Notes: a model not told the origin generated them from the letters alone. 64,000 nucleotides of DNA from Limnoperna fortunei (GCA_944474755.1 OX104119.1:42247927-42311926), one strand, 5' to 3'. Positions 45,801-49,534 are shown, numbered from the stretch's first letter. Numbers and translations: made by a program.

Positions 45801-46393
45801 TTAAAACCAATAAATCTGTTTTTAATGTAACAAGTTTGGTCTTCATTTATAATATCTGGAAGAACTTCTTTTAAACGTTGTGACAGAACATAGGATATAA
45901 TTTTTAAATCTACATTCAAAGTGCAACTGGGTGATAATTATCCTACGGAATATGGTCATCTTTGATTTTTAAATTAAAGACAAAACACAAATAAGAAAGT
46001 TAAATTTTTTCCCTAATTCATTATTATATAATGATGTTAGAATTATGACATGTTAGATCTTAAATTTACAAAATAGTTTTCATTTTAATTTCATCAGATG
46101 TCGATAATATGACATTACAAGAAGTTCCAGAAGACTGCATTCTACAAGAGTTATCACGGAAGATAGGAAATTGTGCAATTCATCTTGGAATTGAGCTAGA
46201 CGTGGACCGAATTGAAATTGAGGCGACACTGTGCGAATATAACAAAAACATATTTGGCCAAAACTTTGACATTCTAAGGAAGTGGAAAACCTCGCAGGGC
46301 AATAAAACAATTCGTGCGCTGATGCATGCTCTATGGATCGTTGATCGTAGGGGTTGTACATTTCTCAAAGAGAAATACAATATTGGTTTCTAA
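842..46393 (+). CDS. Split gene: ANK-UBA-Roc-COR-Death-Death (Roco family) protein
   Basis: This is a multi-exon gene assembled from 20 confidently read coding exons, a leader exon and three very short exons, one of them uncertain. Domain order is ankyrin repeats, UBA-like domain, Roc GTPase, COR domain and two Death domains. The Roc P-loop reads GACNVGKT, the DxxG motif is DFGGQ and the base-recognition motif is ATHGD. All joints but one keep codon phase across GT-AG introns. Roco proteins use the Roc-COR pair as a GTP-dependent dimer switch. Death domains recruit partners in apoptosis and innate immune signalling. Animal DAPK1 shares ANK-Roc-COR-Death but starts with a kinase, and no kinase is visible here. 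A cytoplasmic signalling scaffold is the likely role (inference); no signal peptide or membrane segment is seen. The stop is TAA at 46391-46393. The start codon was not found and may lie upstream of the window. No frameshift occurs in any assigned exon, so the gene looks intact. Confidence 0.85.
877..3290. other. Intron 1, AT-rich, no gene seen
   Basis: First part of the roughly 7-kb intron between 876 and 7927. It is AT-rich with only short chance reading frames. I see no repeat structure or domain in this stretch. Bases 1-841 upstream of the leader exon are equally featureless. Confidence 0.5.
3326..3484. repeat. Three tandem hairpins, AAGGCTTTCCACTT type
   Basis: Three near-palindromes of about 31 bp lie at 3326-3355, 3380-3410 and 3454-3484. 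Each reads AAGGCTTTCCA-loop-TGGAAAGCCTT or a close variant, separated by T-rich spacers with tcttatt and tgtctgtttc. Related hairpins occur at 58380-58464. They appear to be the edge of a non-coding mobile element that runs on into the TGACCTTGA-rich sequence downstream. Confidence 0.7.
3485..4829. repeat. Probable mobile-element body rich in TGACCTTGA motifs
   Basis: Repeated short motifs such as gaccttgacctt and aggtcaaaggtcaa are scattered at about 3890-4460 in both orientations. No protein domain can be read. It sits between the hairpin trio and a minisatellite and probably belongs to the same composite insertion (inference). Confidence 0.4.
4830..5720. repeat. Minisatellite of ~130-150 bp units
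   Basis: The unit opens with cccaccctataacc, continues with actccttatgataaga, then a ggtaccat/aggaggg segment, gccccacccc, and aatatcttgaaaaccattgg. Copies begin near 4850, 4990, 5122, 5260, 5483 and 5616. A T/C-rich insert (5346-5413) interrupts the array, and a related tract follows the last unit (5710-5785). Short reading frames here (for example 5428-5610 minus) are by-products of the repeat. Confidence 0.8.
5786..7926. other. Intron 1, remaining part, no gene seen
   Basis: AT-rich intron sequence. The only structure noticed is a small hairpin near 6062-6092 (GTGGGAGT...ACTCCCAC). The 88-codon frame at 6684-6950 has no recognisable domain. Confidence 0.45.
7927..8016 (+). CDS. Ankyrin exon 1 (30 codons)
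   Basis: The acceptor is TTGTTTCAG and the donor is gtaagt. It reads ALLKASKNGTFKAVQECL then NGADVNCQDWD, the helix pair and loop of an ankyrin repeat without the usual TPLH opening. It begins and ends in phase 0, so it caps the array and joins directly to the 33-codon repeats. Confidence 0.88.
8017..9400. other. Intron, part homologous to a later intron
   Basis: Mostly featureless AT-rich DNA. About 70 bp at 9195-9262 (atttctgtctgtttctaag ... tctgacaatgcac) resembles 11380-11449 in the next intron, which suggests these introns were copied together with the repeat exon. Confidence 0.4.
9401..10065. mobile_element. TIR transposon/MITE, ~665 bp, GC-richer than its surroundings
   Basis: The ends are inverted copies. 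The left end reads TTCAGTCACACTACACCG and TAGCGTTAACGGACG, and the right end is the reverse complement with few changes over about 45 bp. The interior is visibly richer in CG than the intron and repeats gttcg/gcgtttt motifs. No transposase frame is present, so it is non-autonomous. No target-site duplication was clear; TTA on both sides is possible but needs an uneven trim of the ends. Confidence 0.82.
10281..10379 (+). CDS. Ankyrin exon 2 (33 codons)
   Basis: The acceptor is TTATTCTAG and the donor gtaagt. It reads KKTPLHIAADQGNTKIANLL and then ILRKANINVRNVY, a complete ankyrin repeat with the TPLHIAA turn and helix. It is 99 nt and phase 0 at both ends. Confidence 0.93.
11720..11818 (+). 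CDS. Ankyrin exon 3 (33 codons)
   Basis: The acceptor is TTTTCCAG and the donor gtatgt. It reads GETPLHLAAAAGNTDMAAIL then VSQNANINIKDYG, an almost consensus repeat. It is 99 nt and phase 0 at both ends. Confidence 0.94.
12243..12341 (+). CDS. Ankyrin exon 4 (33 codons)
   Basis: The acceptor is TTGATTCTAG and the donor gtatgt. It reads GWTPLHMSADRGYTGTTDLL then ILRGADINIKDCS. It is 99 nt and phase 0. The second helix (TGTTDLL) departs slightly from consensus. Confidence 0.93.
13024..13232 (+). mobile_element. Degraded tRNA-derived SINE, plus orientation
   Basis: It matches the SINE family at 15.9, 18.5 and 21.3 kb: a degenerate B-box area (gcaagttcgtg), then ttaattaacaaggattg, cccaattaaaactggacg and a tail gctgaaagctgcgtctaac. 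Its tail ends about 18 bp before the acceptor of the next ankyrin exon. Confidence 0.75.
13251..13349 (+). CDS. Ankyrin exon 5 (33 codons)
   Basis: The acceptor is TTTTGTTTTAG and the donor gtatgt. It reads RRTPLHLALQRSRTDTANLL then ISRGANINVQDNE. It is 99 nt and phase 0. A SINE sits directly upstream, so the branch point probably lies within or beside SINE sequence (inference). Confidence 0.93.
14179..14277 (+). CDS. Ankyrin exon 6 (33 codons)
   Basis: The acceptor is TTGTTCTAG and the donor gtatgt. It reads GQTPLHLAIPGGHTNIADRI then ILRGANIEVIDSM. It is 99 nt and phase 0. A proline in the first helix (AIPGGH) is unusual. Confidence 0.92.
14895..14993 (+). CDS. Ankyrin exon 7 (33 codons)
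   Basis: The acceptor is TTTCTAG and the donor gtatgt. It reads GKTPLHIAVEGGHTDIASRL then ISRGADINIRDSS, close to consensus. It is 99 nt and phase 0. Confidence 0.94.
15322..15441 (+). mobile_element. 5'-truncated SINE with 13-bp target-site duplication
   Basis: The 3' half of the SINE family runs from ctaccgcaggtcgggg through aaaactggacgcca to the tail gctgaaagtggcgttaaaac. It is flanked by AACTTAACGAGGT at 15309-15321 and 15442-15454, a typical LINE-mediated insertion. The tRNA-like head is missing, so it cannot transcribe itself. Confidence 0.85.
15605..15658 (+). pseudogene. Relic ankyrin exon, internally deleted
   Basis: Between splice-like TTTCAG and CAG/gtcaat, the second frame reads HLAVT directly followed by RGADIGVSG. 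These are the start and end of an ankyrin repeat with the middle helices lost. It is 54 nt instead of 99. Read in the phase of its neighbours it meets a stop, so inclusion would break the protein. Confidence 0.6.
15809..15907 (+). CDS. Ankyrin exon 8 (33 codons)
   Basis: The acceptor is TTGTTCCAG and the donor gtatat. It reads NMTPLHLVTKRGYTEATELL then LSRGAKINIKTNE. It is 99 nt and phase 0. Its last five bases and its donor lie inside the left target-site duplication of the SINE that follows. Confidence 0.92.
15917..16175 (-). mobile_element. Near full-length tRNA-derived SINE inserted at a splice donor
   Basis: Read on the minus strand it has a tRNA-like head with A box (ggtggccgagtgcttaagg) and B box (gcgggttcgagtttc), a conserved middle with aattgggggaggaagccgg (its complement in this orientation), and a tail ending ggcgttaaacaacaaacaaac. 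The 14-bp duplication ACGAGGTATATATT lies at 15903-15916 and 16176-16189. The V-SINE/RUDI-like molluscan group is the likely class, from memory. Confidence 0.88.
16834..16932 (+). CDS. Ankyrin exon 9 (33 codons)
   Basis: The acceptor is TTGTGCTAG and the donor gtatgt. It reads GVTPLHMAAMGGHKDTASLL then ISQGANINVRDCL. It is 99 nt and phase 0. Confidence 0.93.
17379..17477 (+). CDS. Ankyrin exon 10 (33 codons)
   Basis: The acceptor is TTGTTTTAG and the donor gttagt. It reads NRTPLHLATEKGCTDTTALL then ILKGADINTRNDK. It is 99 nt and phase 0. A decayed copy of this exon and its downstream intron lies at about 18094. Confidence 0.93.
17700..18060. repeat. Dispersed repeat shared with 22.5-22.86 kb
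   Basis: Segments such as ggatagtcgttgcagccat, aaacattgcaat and aaacctcgttca occur in the same order here and at 22690-22770. The copies diverge by substitutions and small gaps. No coding meaning is seen. Confidence 0.7.
18094..18191 (+). pseudogene. Relic duplicate of ankyrin exon 10
   Basis: It aligns with exon 10 along its whole length (aacaggaca, caccttgcaaca, acagacacgac, ggggctgaca, accaggaatgaca). It is 98 nt, one base short, which shifts the frame and gives a TAA in the second helix. The pyrimidine tract before it is gone (atgaagaaacag) and the donor is gtttgt. The intron after it also aligns with the intron after exon 10 for about 100 bp, so the duplication covered exon plus intron. 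Confidence 0.85.
18330..18428 (+). CDS. Ankyrin exon 11 (33 codons)
   Basis: The acceptor is TTGTTATAG and the donor gtatat. It reads EGTPLHLAVQASHTDTAALL then ISRGADITLKGSM. It is 99 nt and phase 0, and is the last full repeat of the array. Confidence 0.93.
18468..18722 (+). mobile_element. Full-length but diverged tRNA-derived SINE
   Basis: It has an A-box-like ggtggctgaggggttaag, a B-box-like acagattcgaatcac, the middle with gccagttttgctaccgcag, and the tail aactggcgtaaaaacc. Substitutions in the B box and tail suggest an old copy. No clear target-site duplication was found. Confidence 0.78.
18723..20299. other. Intron before the last ankyrin exon
   Basis: AT-rich intron. At about 19655-19815 it holds a dispersed repeat beginning taccctccgcacggatat with a gtccgtccgtccg stretch, related to the inverted copies at 33.9 and 37.83-38.0 kb. 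Nothing coding is seen. Confidence 0.5.
20300..20350 (+). CDS. Ankyrin exon 12, C-terminal half repeat
   Basis: The acceptor is TATCCTACAG and the donor gtaaga. It reads GRSSVDLASGKAKILLQ, the first part of a closing ankyrin repeat (compare GxTPLDLA). At 51 nt and phase 0 it joins the next exon as KILLQ-LVDMG. Confidence 0.85.
20466..20930. repeat. Mytilid-type dispersed repeat, two related segments
   Basis: The block gtcaaagataccaaggttaac plus agacgcgcgtttcgtct plus aagactca(t/c)cagtggcgctc occurs twice (about 20480-20560 and 20840-20920). An inverted copy of the whole lies at 25290-25616. The AGACG...CGTCT core can form a hairpin. The sequence type is familiar from mussel genomes (from memory). 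Confidence 0.75.
21270..21457 (+). mobile_element. 5'-truncated SINE with 12-bp target-site duplication
   Basis: It begins inside the tRNA-like head (gcaagttcgagtctcac, the B box), includes tgacaaggattgccag and aaaactggacgccatg, and ends gctgaaagtggcgttaaat plus caaacaaac. ACCATACGCAGT flanks it at 21258-21269 and 21458-21469. Confidence 0.85.
21787..21866. repeat. Palindromic microrepeat of gattcgaaattc type
   Basis: About seven imperfect copies of a roughly 11-bp near-palindrome (gattcgaaattc, gattctagaatcg, gagattcgcgattcg) lie back to back. They sit just outside the inverted-repeat element that follows. Confidence 0.75.
21870..22470. mobile_element. Long inverted-repeat (foldback) element
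   Basis: The left arm (about 21900-22030) and right arm (about 22270-22405) are inverted copies. Shared blocks include taagaatcaatagtaatatt, aactaatgctccctga, cagagaagtctgaaaat and atggcatggtcatacaagc. Accaatcaga matches at the outer edges (21874 and 22459). The loop of ~240 bp has no coding content. Confidence 0.82.
22480..22860. repeat. Dispersed repeat shared with 17.7-18.06 kb
   Basis: Second copy of the repeat noted at 17700-18060, less decayed. The 67-codon frame at 22662-22865 falls in it and is not conserved in the other copy, so it is not treated as a gene. Confidence 0.65.
22947..23123 (+). CDS. UBA-like domain exon (59 codons)
   Basis: The acceptor is TTTGTAACAG and the donor gtaaga. 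It reads LVDMGISADKANEALKHC then DSLDEAQRYIMEDSS, matching the three-helix UBA pattern (MGI/F loop, hydrophobic AL, DEAxxYI). UBA domains bind ubiquitin. The rest (SSPTDPASSDQSES and onward) is an acidic, serine-rich linker. Phase 0 at both ends. It lies between the ankyrin array and the GTPase, which suggests ubiquitin-dependent recruitment (inference). Confidence 0.82.
23124..24158. other. Intron, no gene seen
   Basis: AT-rich intron with vaguely repeated phrases around 23340-23540 (taattaggat, atcatacaatagttaggat). Nothing coding is recognised. Confidence 0.4.
24159..24183 (+). CDS. Micro-exon linking UBA and Roc exons (25 nt)
   Basis: The acceptor is CTGTTGTAG and the donor gtaaga. It reads KKMEEINQ plus one base (g). 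It starts in phase 0 and ends in phase 1, which the next exon (starting 'at') needs to make an Asp codon. Its ATG sits in an AAAATGG context, so it could also be an alternative start for a protein lacking ankyrin repeats. Confidence 0.78.
24553..24665. other. GC-rich island, possible unassigned exon
   Basis: About 110 bp clearly richer in G+C than the intron around it. After TACTCAG one frame stays open as NFNSLERQSPTRGRPGPLPS then WKAFRDHGQ. No good donor follows, and adding it would break the 24183-26794 phase match. It could be an alternative exon or part of a repeat. Confidence 0.3.
25290..25616. repeat. Inverted copy of the mytilid-type repeat
   Basis: Reverse-orientation match to 20466-20930. 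It includes gttaaccttggtatctttga (twice), gtttgagcgccactgat, gacgaaacgcgcgtctggcg and atttacaaccactgggtcg. Confidence 0.78.
25617..26793. other. Intron before the Roc P-loop exon
   Basis: No gene seen. A short hairpin GATAAGCGGAG...CTCCGCTTATC lies near 26361-26408. Confidence 0.4.
26794..27039 (+). CDS. Roc GTPase exon with P-loop
   Basis: The acceptor is TAATTTGCAG and the donor gtatgg. It reads DVALRGIVDPEEFKELLSTG, then YLAGACNVGKTTLASLLIGE, then STDGLRIYFGRNGID. GACNVGKT is the GxxxxGK(S/T) nucleotide-binding loop; the Lys codon is at 26907-26909. STDGL lies where switch I is expected. Starts with two bases and ends with one (phase 2 in, phase 1 out), matching both neighbours. The long minus-strand frame at 26735-27094 is its shadow. 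Confidence 0.92.
27040..27517. other. Short intron inside the Roc domain
   Basis: A 478-bp intron splitting the Roc domain between switch I and the inserted loop. AT-rich, nothing else seen. Confidence 0.6.
27518..28027 (+). CDS. Roc exon with long insert and DxxG motif
   Basis: The acceptor is TGTTTTAG and the donor gtaagt. It starts DEGRRDVLSKVLRGRPS, then runs about 100 residues of polar, basic and serine-rich sequence (ESKTEMQISSEKDK, NSKKRTQKLSS) before GDYKVEIAPSDLVDFGGQ and THQLFIQSKGTFTLLFDG. DFGGQ (Asp codon 27886-27888) is the G3 motif. About 166 residues separate the P-loop Lys from this Asp, far more than in a small GTPase, so the insert is a surface loop. Phase 2 in, phase 1 out. 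Confidence 0.92.
28028..28560. other. Intron, degraded sequence
   Basis: No domain can be read. Possibly the far 3' part of the LINE remnant that follows, but not demonstrated. Confidence 0.35.
28560..29310 (-). pseudogene. LINE remnant, AP-endonuclease part
   Basis: The minus strand reads DQLQEVLQHIPKKDI, then HEGLHELACSNDLNLMSTF and CPHK, then NQINYYIII, the order seen in apurinic endonuclease domains of RTE-like LINEs (GDFNA region, TxFxHK, NQIDYILI). The catalytic GDFN is degraded to GNCES. Several stops and shifts make it dead. A following piece reads AQSKFKKKNDKNRTK. Lies in the Roc intron opposite to the gene. Confidence 0.6.
29311..30054. other. Intron, GC-richer patch then AT-rich
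   Basis: A GC-richer patch at 29391-29600 carries overlapping short minus-strand frames. It may be the 5' part of the LINE remnant, but no motif proves this. Confidence 0.35.
30055..30164 (+). CDS. Roc exon with G4 motif
   Basis: The acceptor is TTGTTTACAG and the donor gtttgt. With the base carried over it reads TILKHWVDSILTYCGGRDDD then ILPVILFVATHGDCLAE. ATHGD is the THxD-type guanine-recognition motif typical of Roc domains. Phase 2 in, phase 0 out. Confidence 0.9.
30165..31406. other. Intron with degenerate dispersed repeats
   Basis: It contains agctcacctactccaaaagc-type and tccaagatcgcc-type phrases common in molluscan repeats, repeated loosely at 30530-31100. No gene. Confidence 0.45.
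31407..32627 (+). CDS. COR domain exon (407 codons)
   Basis: The acceptor is TTTATAAG and the donor gtaatg, phase 0 both ends. The first 60 residues (DQKGKKIIEFKEALLKLFEK) finish the Roc domain. Then MAWVPLELQMSEMR opens the COR domain, followed by LDNFLKAQHALGKIVYIEG, VQPTALVDILRSFITD and MVYLDVLVASRSNSDCFLVP, the standard COR order of helices, winged-helix core and the LxVxxxxFLVPCIV strand. COR mediates Roco dimerisation. The last third (RTKTASFTESLKKD to TEYLLYWTHDK) is the C-terminal COR half. The frame also runs 13 codons upstream as intron, so the ATG at 31368 is not the start. Confidence 0.93.
32873..32893 (+). CDS. Possible alternative terminal exon with poly(A) signal
   Basis: After a strong acceptor (GAAATTTTTTCAG) the phase needed by the COR exon gives FYVVQE and TAA. 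AATAAA at 32889-32894 overlaps the stop. If used, it would end the protein after COR and drop both Death domains. Sequence logic only; no transcript evidence. Confidence 0.35.
   Translation, partial: FYVVQE
33254..33284 (+). CDS. Micro-exon between COR and Death exons (31 nt)
   Basis: The acceptor is GTATTTGTAG and the donor gtaaga. It reads KQKDCKQNCA plus g, entering in phase 0 and leaving in phase 1. This is exactly what is needed to join the COR exon (ends phase 0) to the first Death exon (starts with two bases of a codon), forming a Gly codon. The phase repair and good splice sites support it despite its size. Confidence 0.7.
33343..33510 (+). other. Short unassigned frame of 55 codons
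   Basis: ATG at 33343, reading MDSAMTWTCEQDPEQDAPYK and WSLVQRRIKKIRDSNNN to a stop at about 33508. The composition looks protein-like but no family is recognised. It could be an exapted exon or TE debris. Confidence 0.2.
35880..37180 (-). pseudogene. LINE reverse-transcriptase C-terminal remnant, split by a MITE
   Basis: The minus strand right of the MITE reads PFVGEIDKKTRKTFGLLRRN and IEREVAKRQLAMKCIYSN. Left of it, in broken frames, it reads VATGVLILQ then PICLLCYNEQEDIVHFFKRC. These match the order of the LINE C-terminal region ending in a CxxC...H zinc-binding tail. Stops and frameshifts show decay. It lies inside the TIR element and is interrupted by the hAT-like MITE at 36327-36799. 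Confidence 0.68.
36327..36799. mobile_element. hAT-like MITE with 8-bp target-site duplication
   Basis: The ends are CAGTGGCGGATCC... and ...GGCTGCATCCGCCCC, imperfect inverted repeats rich in G runs. TGCCGATT flanks both sides (36319-36326 and 36800-36807). Non-coding; the overlapping short frames (for example GGSRGGSRGSGPPP) are artefacts of the G-rich ends. Confidence 0.85.
38150..38715 (+). pseudogene. Penelope-like element remnant with GIY-YIG endonuclease
   Basis: One frame reads PMVAFKQPNSLRILLVRVEI then SQYCGDNRCKCCKHM. After a frameshift near 38360 the other reads KIFCTVNCKSSNVIYILECH, ICGLQHVGESKQPFHKRL, NGHRSDLTKKQ and LIIEQNCKRR to TAA at 38713-38715. This is the linker plus GIY-YIG nuclease at the C terminus of Penelope-like retroelements. 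VIY...HVGE stands for GIY...YIGE. The reverse transcriptase is missing, so it is a dead 5'-truncated copy. Confidence 0.8.
38716..39769. other. Intron before the first Death exon
   Basis: AT-rich, no recognisable element or coding domain. Confidence 0.45.
39770..40050 (+). CDS. First Death domain exon
   Basis: The acceptor is ATATTGTAG (a second AG 6 bp on keeps the same phase) and the donor gtaagc. It reads GLGVERLKDLPNDKHLARLS, then HEFKDFVINLGMSDLEWERI, then QIDALCQLRKKVMN and SFQQLHNAVNNIGYSNHILCQ (given here in part). This is a Death-fold pattern: LARLSxxIG, LGM, acidic W-containing helix, AL and a closing helix. Phase 2 in, phase 0 out. Death domains pair with other Death-fold proteins in immune and cell-death signalling. 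Confidence 0.85.
40051..41635. other. Intron between Death exons, first part
   Basis: AT-rich. A possible 31-nt exon (41574-41604, phase 0 to phase 1) has weak splice signals. No element or gene otherwise. Confidence 0.4.
42433..42554. mobile_element. Hairpin MITE of ~122 bp with 10-bp duplication
   Basis: Inverted arms of ~42 bp (aatctaattaaagttcaatc, cacttgctcccccc and complement) flank a ~40-bp loop. GTTGAAAACC stands at 42423-42432 and 42555-42564. It is nested inside the 41.6-44.3 kb TIR element. Confidence 0.82.
42749..42779 (+). CDS. Candidate micro-exon between the two Death exons
   Basis: A joint is needed here because the first Death exon ends in phase 0 and the last begins with two bases. 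This 31-nt stretch has a strong acceptor (GCATTTTTTTTCTAG), donor gttagt, and reads RCIVYINSKT plus a, restoring phase. It lies inside a TIR element, which argues against it unless exonised. The alternative is 41574-41604, or an exon I failed to find. Confidence 0.28.
44360..45970 (-). pseudogene. LINE reverse-transcriptase remnant
   Basis: In order on the minus strand: YVLSQRLKEVLPDIINEDQT, CYIKNRFIGFNL, SRGIRQGCPLSVLLFII, VEIMALKLRSNKHINGIQI, then WINSWLIFINDIIDKEGK. GIRQGCPLS is a hallmark RT block and the rest follows the L1/Tx1-like order. Many frameshifts and stops, and the YxDD block is not intact. Dead copy in the intron between the Death exons. Confidence 0.78.
46098..46393 (+). CDS. 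Second Death domain, terminal exon
   Basis: The acceptor is TTTCATCAG. It reads VDNMTLQEVPEDCILQELSR, KIGNCAIHLGIELDVDRIEI, NFDILRKWKTSQGNK and TIRALMHALWIVDRRG, ending KYNIGF and TAA. It has the Death-domain outline: LSRKIG, hydrophobic LGI, DxxxIE, a middle helix with ILRKW, and a closing IRALMHAL helix. It begins with two bases of a codon. The antisense frames at 46080-46380 are shadows. Confidence 0.88.
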
Positions 46394-46645
46394 TGTAAAT
46401 GCAGTTCAGCTAGATGTATTAATTAACCTGCATTATATAATTTTTGTAACATGTAATTAAGATTTGGCAAATTCGTTGAGTTTAACTTGCATTTACAGAT
46501 ATTTGTTAGAAATTAATGTTAATTCTAAATGACAAGTAATAAGCAGTTCTATTACCATATAGTTGTAATATCTTTACAGTTTGTCATTGTCAAAATATTG
46601 CATACTATATATAACACAATAGAGAATGCTACTTATGTTTGCATC

Positions 46646-46651
46646 AATAAA
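46646..46651 (+). terminator. Poly(A) signal candidates for the Roco gene
   Basis: AATAAA lies 253 bp after the stop codon. Further AATAAA copies at 46894-46899 and 46905-46910 are alternatives. In AT-rich DNA these occur by chance, so only position supports them. Confidence 0.5.
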
Positions 46652-46910
46652 TATTGGTACATCGTATTGTTTTTTAAGGTATAACTATTATTATTATCAT
46701 GCAGATTTAGCTTTTTACGTAACTTTTGAGAACTGAAAATATTTACGTTCGAAACGTTGCAGATACGTTCTTTGTTATGTTAATTTGACTTTCTATTTAT
46801 TTATACAAAGGTTGTTTTAGATATGCTCTCCATATATTTTGTATCATAAATTTAGTTATTAACAGATATTTCGCATGAATGCGATACCTTGAAAATAAAA
46901 CTACAATAAA

Positions 46911-47749
46911 TACATTTTATGCATTCGTTTCACACCCTTTAGTGTAGTTGTGCACTATGGTTTTGCTCATATGGTGAAAAGGGCCATCTGAGAGATAAAC
47001 ATCACTTTCGGTGCGTTGCCGCATCAGATACTACACTTTTACATCTGAATATATTTTAATTTCTGTTTCATATTCAACATCTGTGCAACTTGTCTATTTC
47101 GTATAACCTAACTTGCTCTACCAGCACGTGACTGATTGGTGACGTCATAATTATTAGTATTAATGACGTTGACTATACATGGATTCTTCCGCAAACAACA
47201 AGTGACGACACTAAGAATTGTGAATTGCAAATATTAATTAATTACTTGTAAAATATTGTTTTTATTATTTCTTTTCATAGTATTGAATTAAAAATGCAAG
47301 AATTGTTTTCAATTGTTGGTTAGATTATTGGATATTGACTACTTTATGTTGGTTTACGCTAAACATAAATGGCTCCGCGGTTAATTTGCGTAACCCACTC
47401 AAAGTCATCTATTTCCAATAATCTATCCAGCAATTGAAAACAATCCTTAGATAACAGGAAGTTGTCAATTGTTGATTTGGTGGTTTTTTGGGGGGATTAA
47501 CAACAAATGAACCACCCAATAACATTCGAGTGTCTGACAAAAAAGGCTGCAAAAAATTTGTTATAAGATTAAAATTGATTTCTGTAATAACGTAACTTCA
47601 GAACATATTCTTAATCCTGCTTCAACCTTCGTAAAACAAGCTAATAAGTTAACTTTAGTAGCCTAGTAATAATTATGTCAAAGGTTTAGCTCAGTCAGTC
47701 AATTTTTATTTAATTGTAGTTTTTTTAAACCTCTTTTATCAAATAATTA
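46911..47749. other. Intergenic, no gene seen
   Basis: AT-rich sequence downstream of the Roco gene with a weak inverted relation between 47290-47350 and 47400-47450 (aattgttttcaattgttgg and complement-like aattgaaaacaatcc). Nothing coding. Confidence 0.4.
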
Positions 47750-47751
47750 GG

Positions 47752-47822
47752 TCGCCTGAATATAGCTGAAATATTGCTGCTCGGGCGTTAAACACCATTA
47801 ATCAATCAATCAATCAATCAAA
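47752..47822 (+). mobile_element. SINE 3' tail with (ATCA)n
   Basis: Reads gcctgaatatagctgaaata, ttgctgctcgggcgttaaac, then accattaatcaatcaatcaa. This is the conserved 3' end of the same SINE type, heavily 5'-truncated. Confidence 0.75.
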
Positions 47823-48399
47823 TAGTTAGGGTTCAATTAGTCATATAAAGGTAATAATGATTTGGTAATTCTACAGAATATTTCGTTTGTTTTTAACATC
47901 AAGTCCTGTAAACGTTAAGTTACCAAACTAGAAATATATACGTCAACTAAGTATTTTAATCGAATAAATACCAAGGGACAGTCATATTTCACAGTAGAAA
48001 ACACTAATACAAAGCGATTGGCATACAATAACCACAAAACAAAACGAATCATAGACACAATTTATCGACACAAACTATCAAGAAAGTTAGAATGAAAACT
48101 AACATAAAAGATCGCTACCTCTGAAACACAAAAACGAAAAAAACAATTATAACAAAAAAAAAACAGGACATGGGAACAAACAAATTGAACTATGGAGCAG
48201 TAAAGGAACCTATGAGTGTTAATAAGCTTTTGCTCCAGGTATTGTTCCTGTCGTGTTAAGTAAAAAAGTGTCTACTTAAAAGGTCGTCAAAAAGGTAAAT
48301 ATTGCGATTGGTTTTTGGACACTGTTGTTGAACAATAAGTTTCTCGACGTGTTTTTTTTAATTTTAAATAAATACTATCTCTTTGAAAGTTCCAACGCC

Positions 48400-48560
48400 G
48401 TCAACATAACCTTTTCCTGGATACGACAATGAGTGACTCGACGTGTGTTTAATTAAAACCAAGCTCTGCTGACTTACTGGTCCGGAGTTCTAAGTTTTTA
48501 TTGGGTTTTAATATCTGTTTTGGTGTTTTTCTTGCTTCGCGTTGTATATGTGTACCTAAA
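48400..48560. repeat. Dispersed repeat, copy 1 (gtccggag type)
   Basis: Shared order with 49610-49770: gacaatgagtgactcgac/gacaatgagtaattcgac, tggtccggag/cgtccggagcac, tttttattgggt. The type is familiar from mussel repeats (from memory). Confidence 0.65.
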
Positions 48561-49204
48561 TCAGGATTTTAAGTTCCATGACTTTCTGTTTCATCGTATT
48601 GTAGTTACAACAGTGCCATAAAATTCCATGTGATATGTGACACAAACACTCCGTAGCGATAAATGTTTTTTTACGATTGTCAGGTCTTTTAACTGTTTTT
48701 AAAATAATACAAAGAATACCAGTGTGTACCATTACACAAGAGACAGAAGAATCTGGGCAACATAATTTTATTGGAAGCTCCTATTGGTGGACCTTCAGAC
48801 TTTGTCAAGGTTTTTTATCTGTTTTGAATTTTCGCCTGATATGAGTACTTTGCGTTCGTCTTGAAAGCGGATTGTTGTTCACTGAAAGTGTGTAAAGCCA
48901 ATATATTAATCAAAAGTATAGAAAATCGTATATTGTTTGTAAACAGACAGTAGTATGTATTTAAATATTTAAAGATAGTATTTTCAAAGGTTAAAAACTT
49001 GCACGGGTATTTGAGGTTTGCTCGATTTGAAAGTTTTATATGGGTGCGTGAACAAGCTAATAAATATATTTTTCGTTAGTTTATGTTTTGTCTATAACCT
49101 ATGTTTTTATAGCGTGCTTAATTTGACCACAGTCTAGTCAACACATTTAAACATCAATTAAGACTTTGTAATTGCTGCGTATGTTATCTTTGTCATTTTC
49201 AAAG

Positions 49205-49375
49205 GTCAGTCTACTATTGATCTCTGCGTGTCAACACCGACGTTTTGAGTTCGGGCCTTAATTACAGGATGTGCTCGACTCCAAACCTAATAGATAGAGA
49301 TTGAATAATTTCCTGCCGAACTTGTGCATTTCCGCCCAGTAGTTTTGTAAACTGGACGCCATGACATATCAACAT
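49205..49375 (+). mobile_element. Degenerate SINE copy
   Basis: Tctactattgatct, gtgtcaacaccgacg, gagttcgggcc, then gctcgactccaaacc and aactggacgccatgac match the SINE family in order with many changes. Confidence 0.6.
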
Positions 49376-49534
49376 GCGGTTCGTTATCATCAGAATCAGT
49401 ACAGTATTCAAATGGGTGATTAACATTTGTGGTAAGTAACTAACTTTCAATACGGACCGTGGAGTACAAGACCTTATTCCTCCAGGCCATTGTTTGATAA
49501 CATACAGCTTGATGTCATTGCAAACGGCTCAGTA

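Noticed and set aside
46080..46380. Antisense frames over the last exon
   Set aside because: Shadows of the second Death domain exon.
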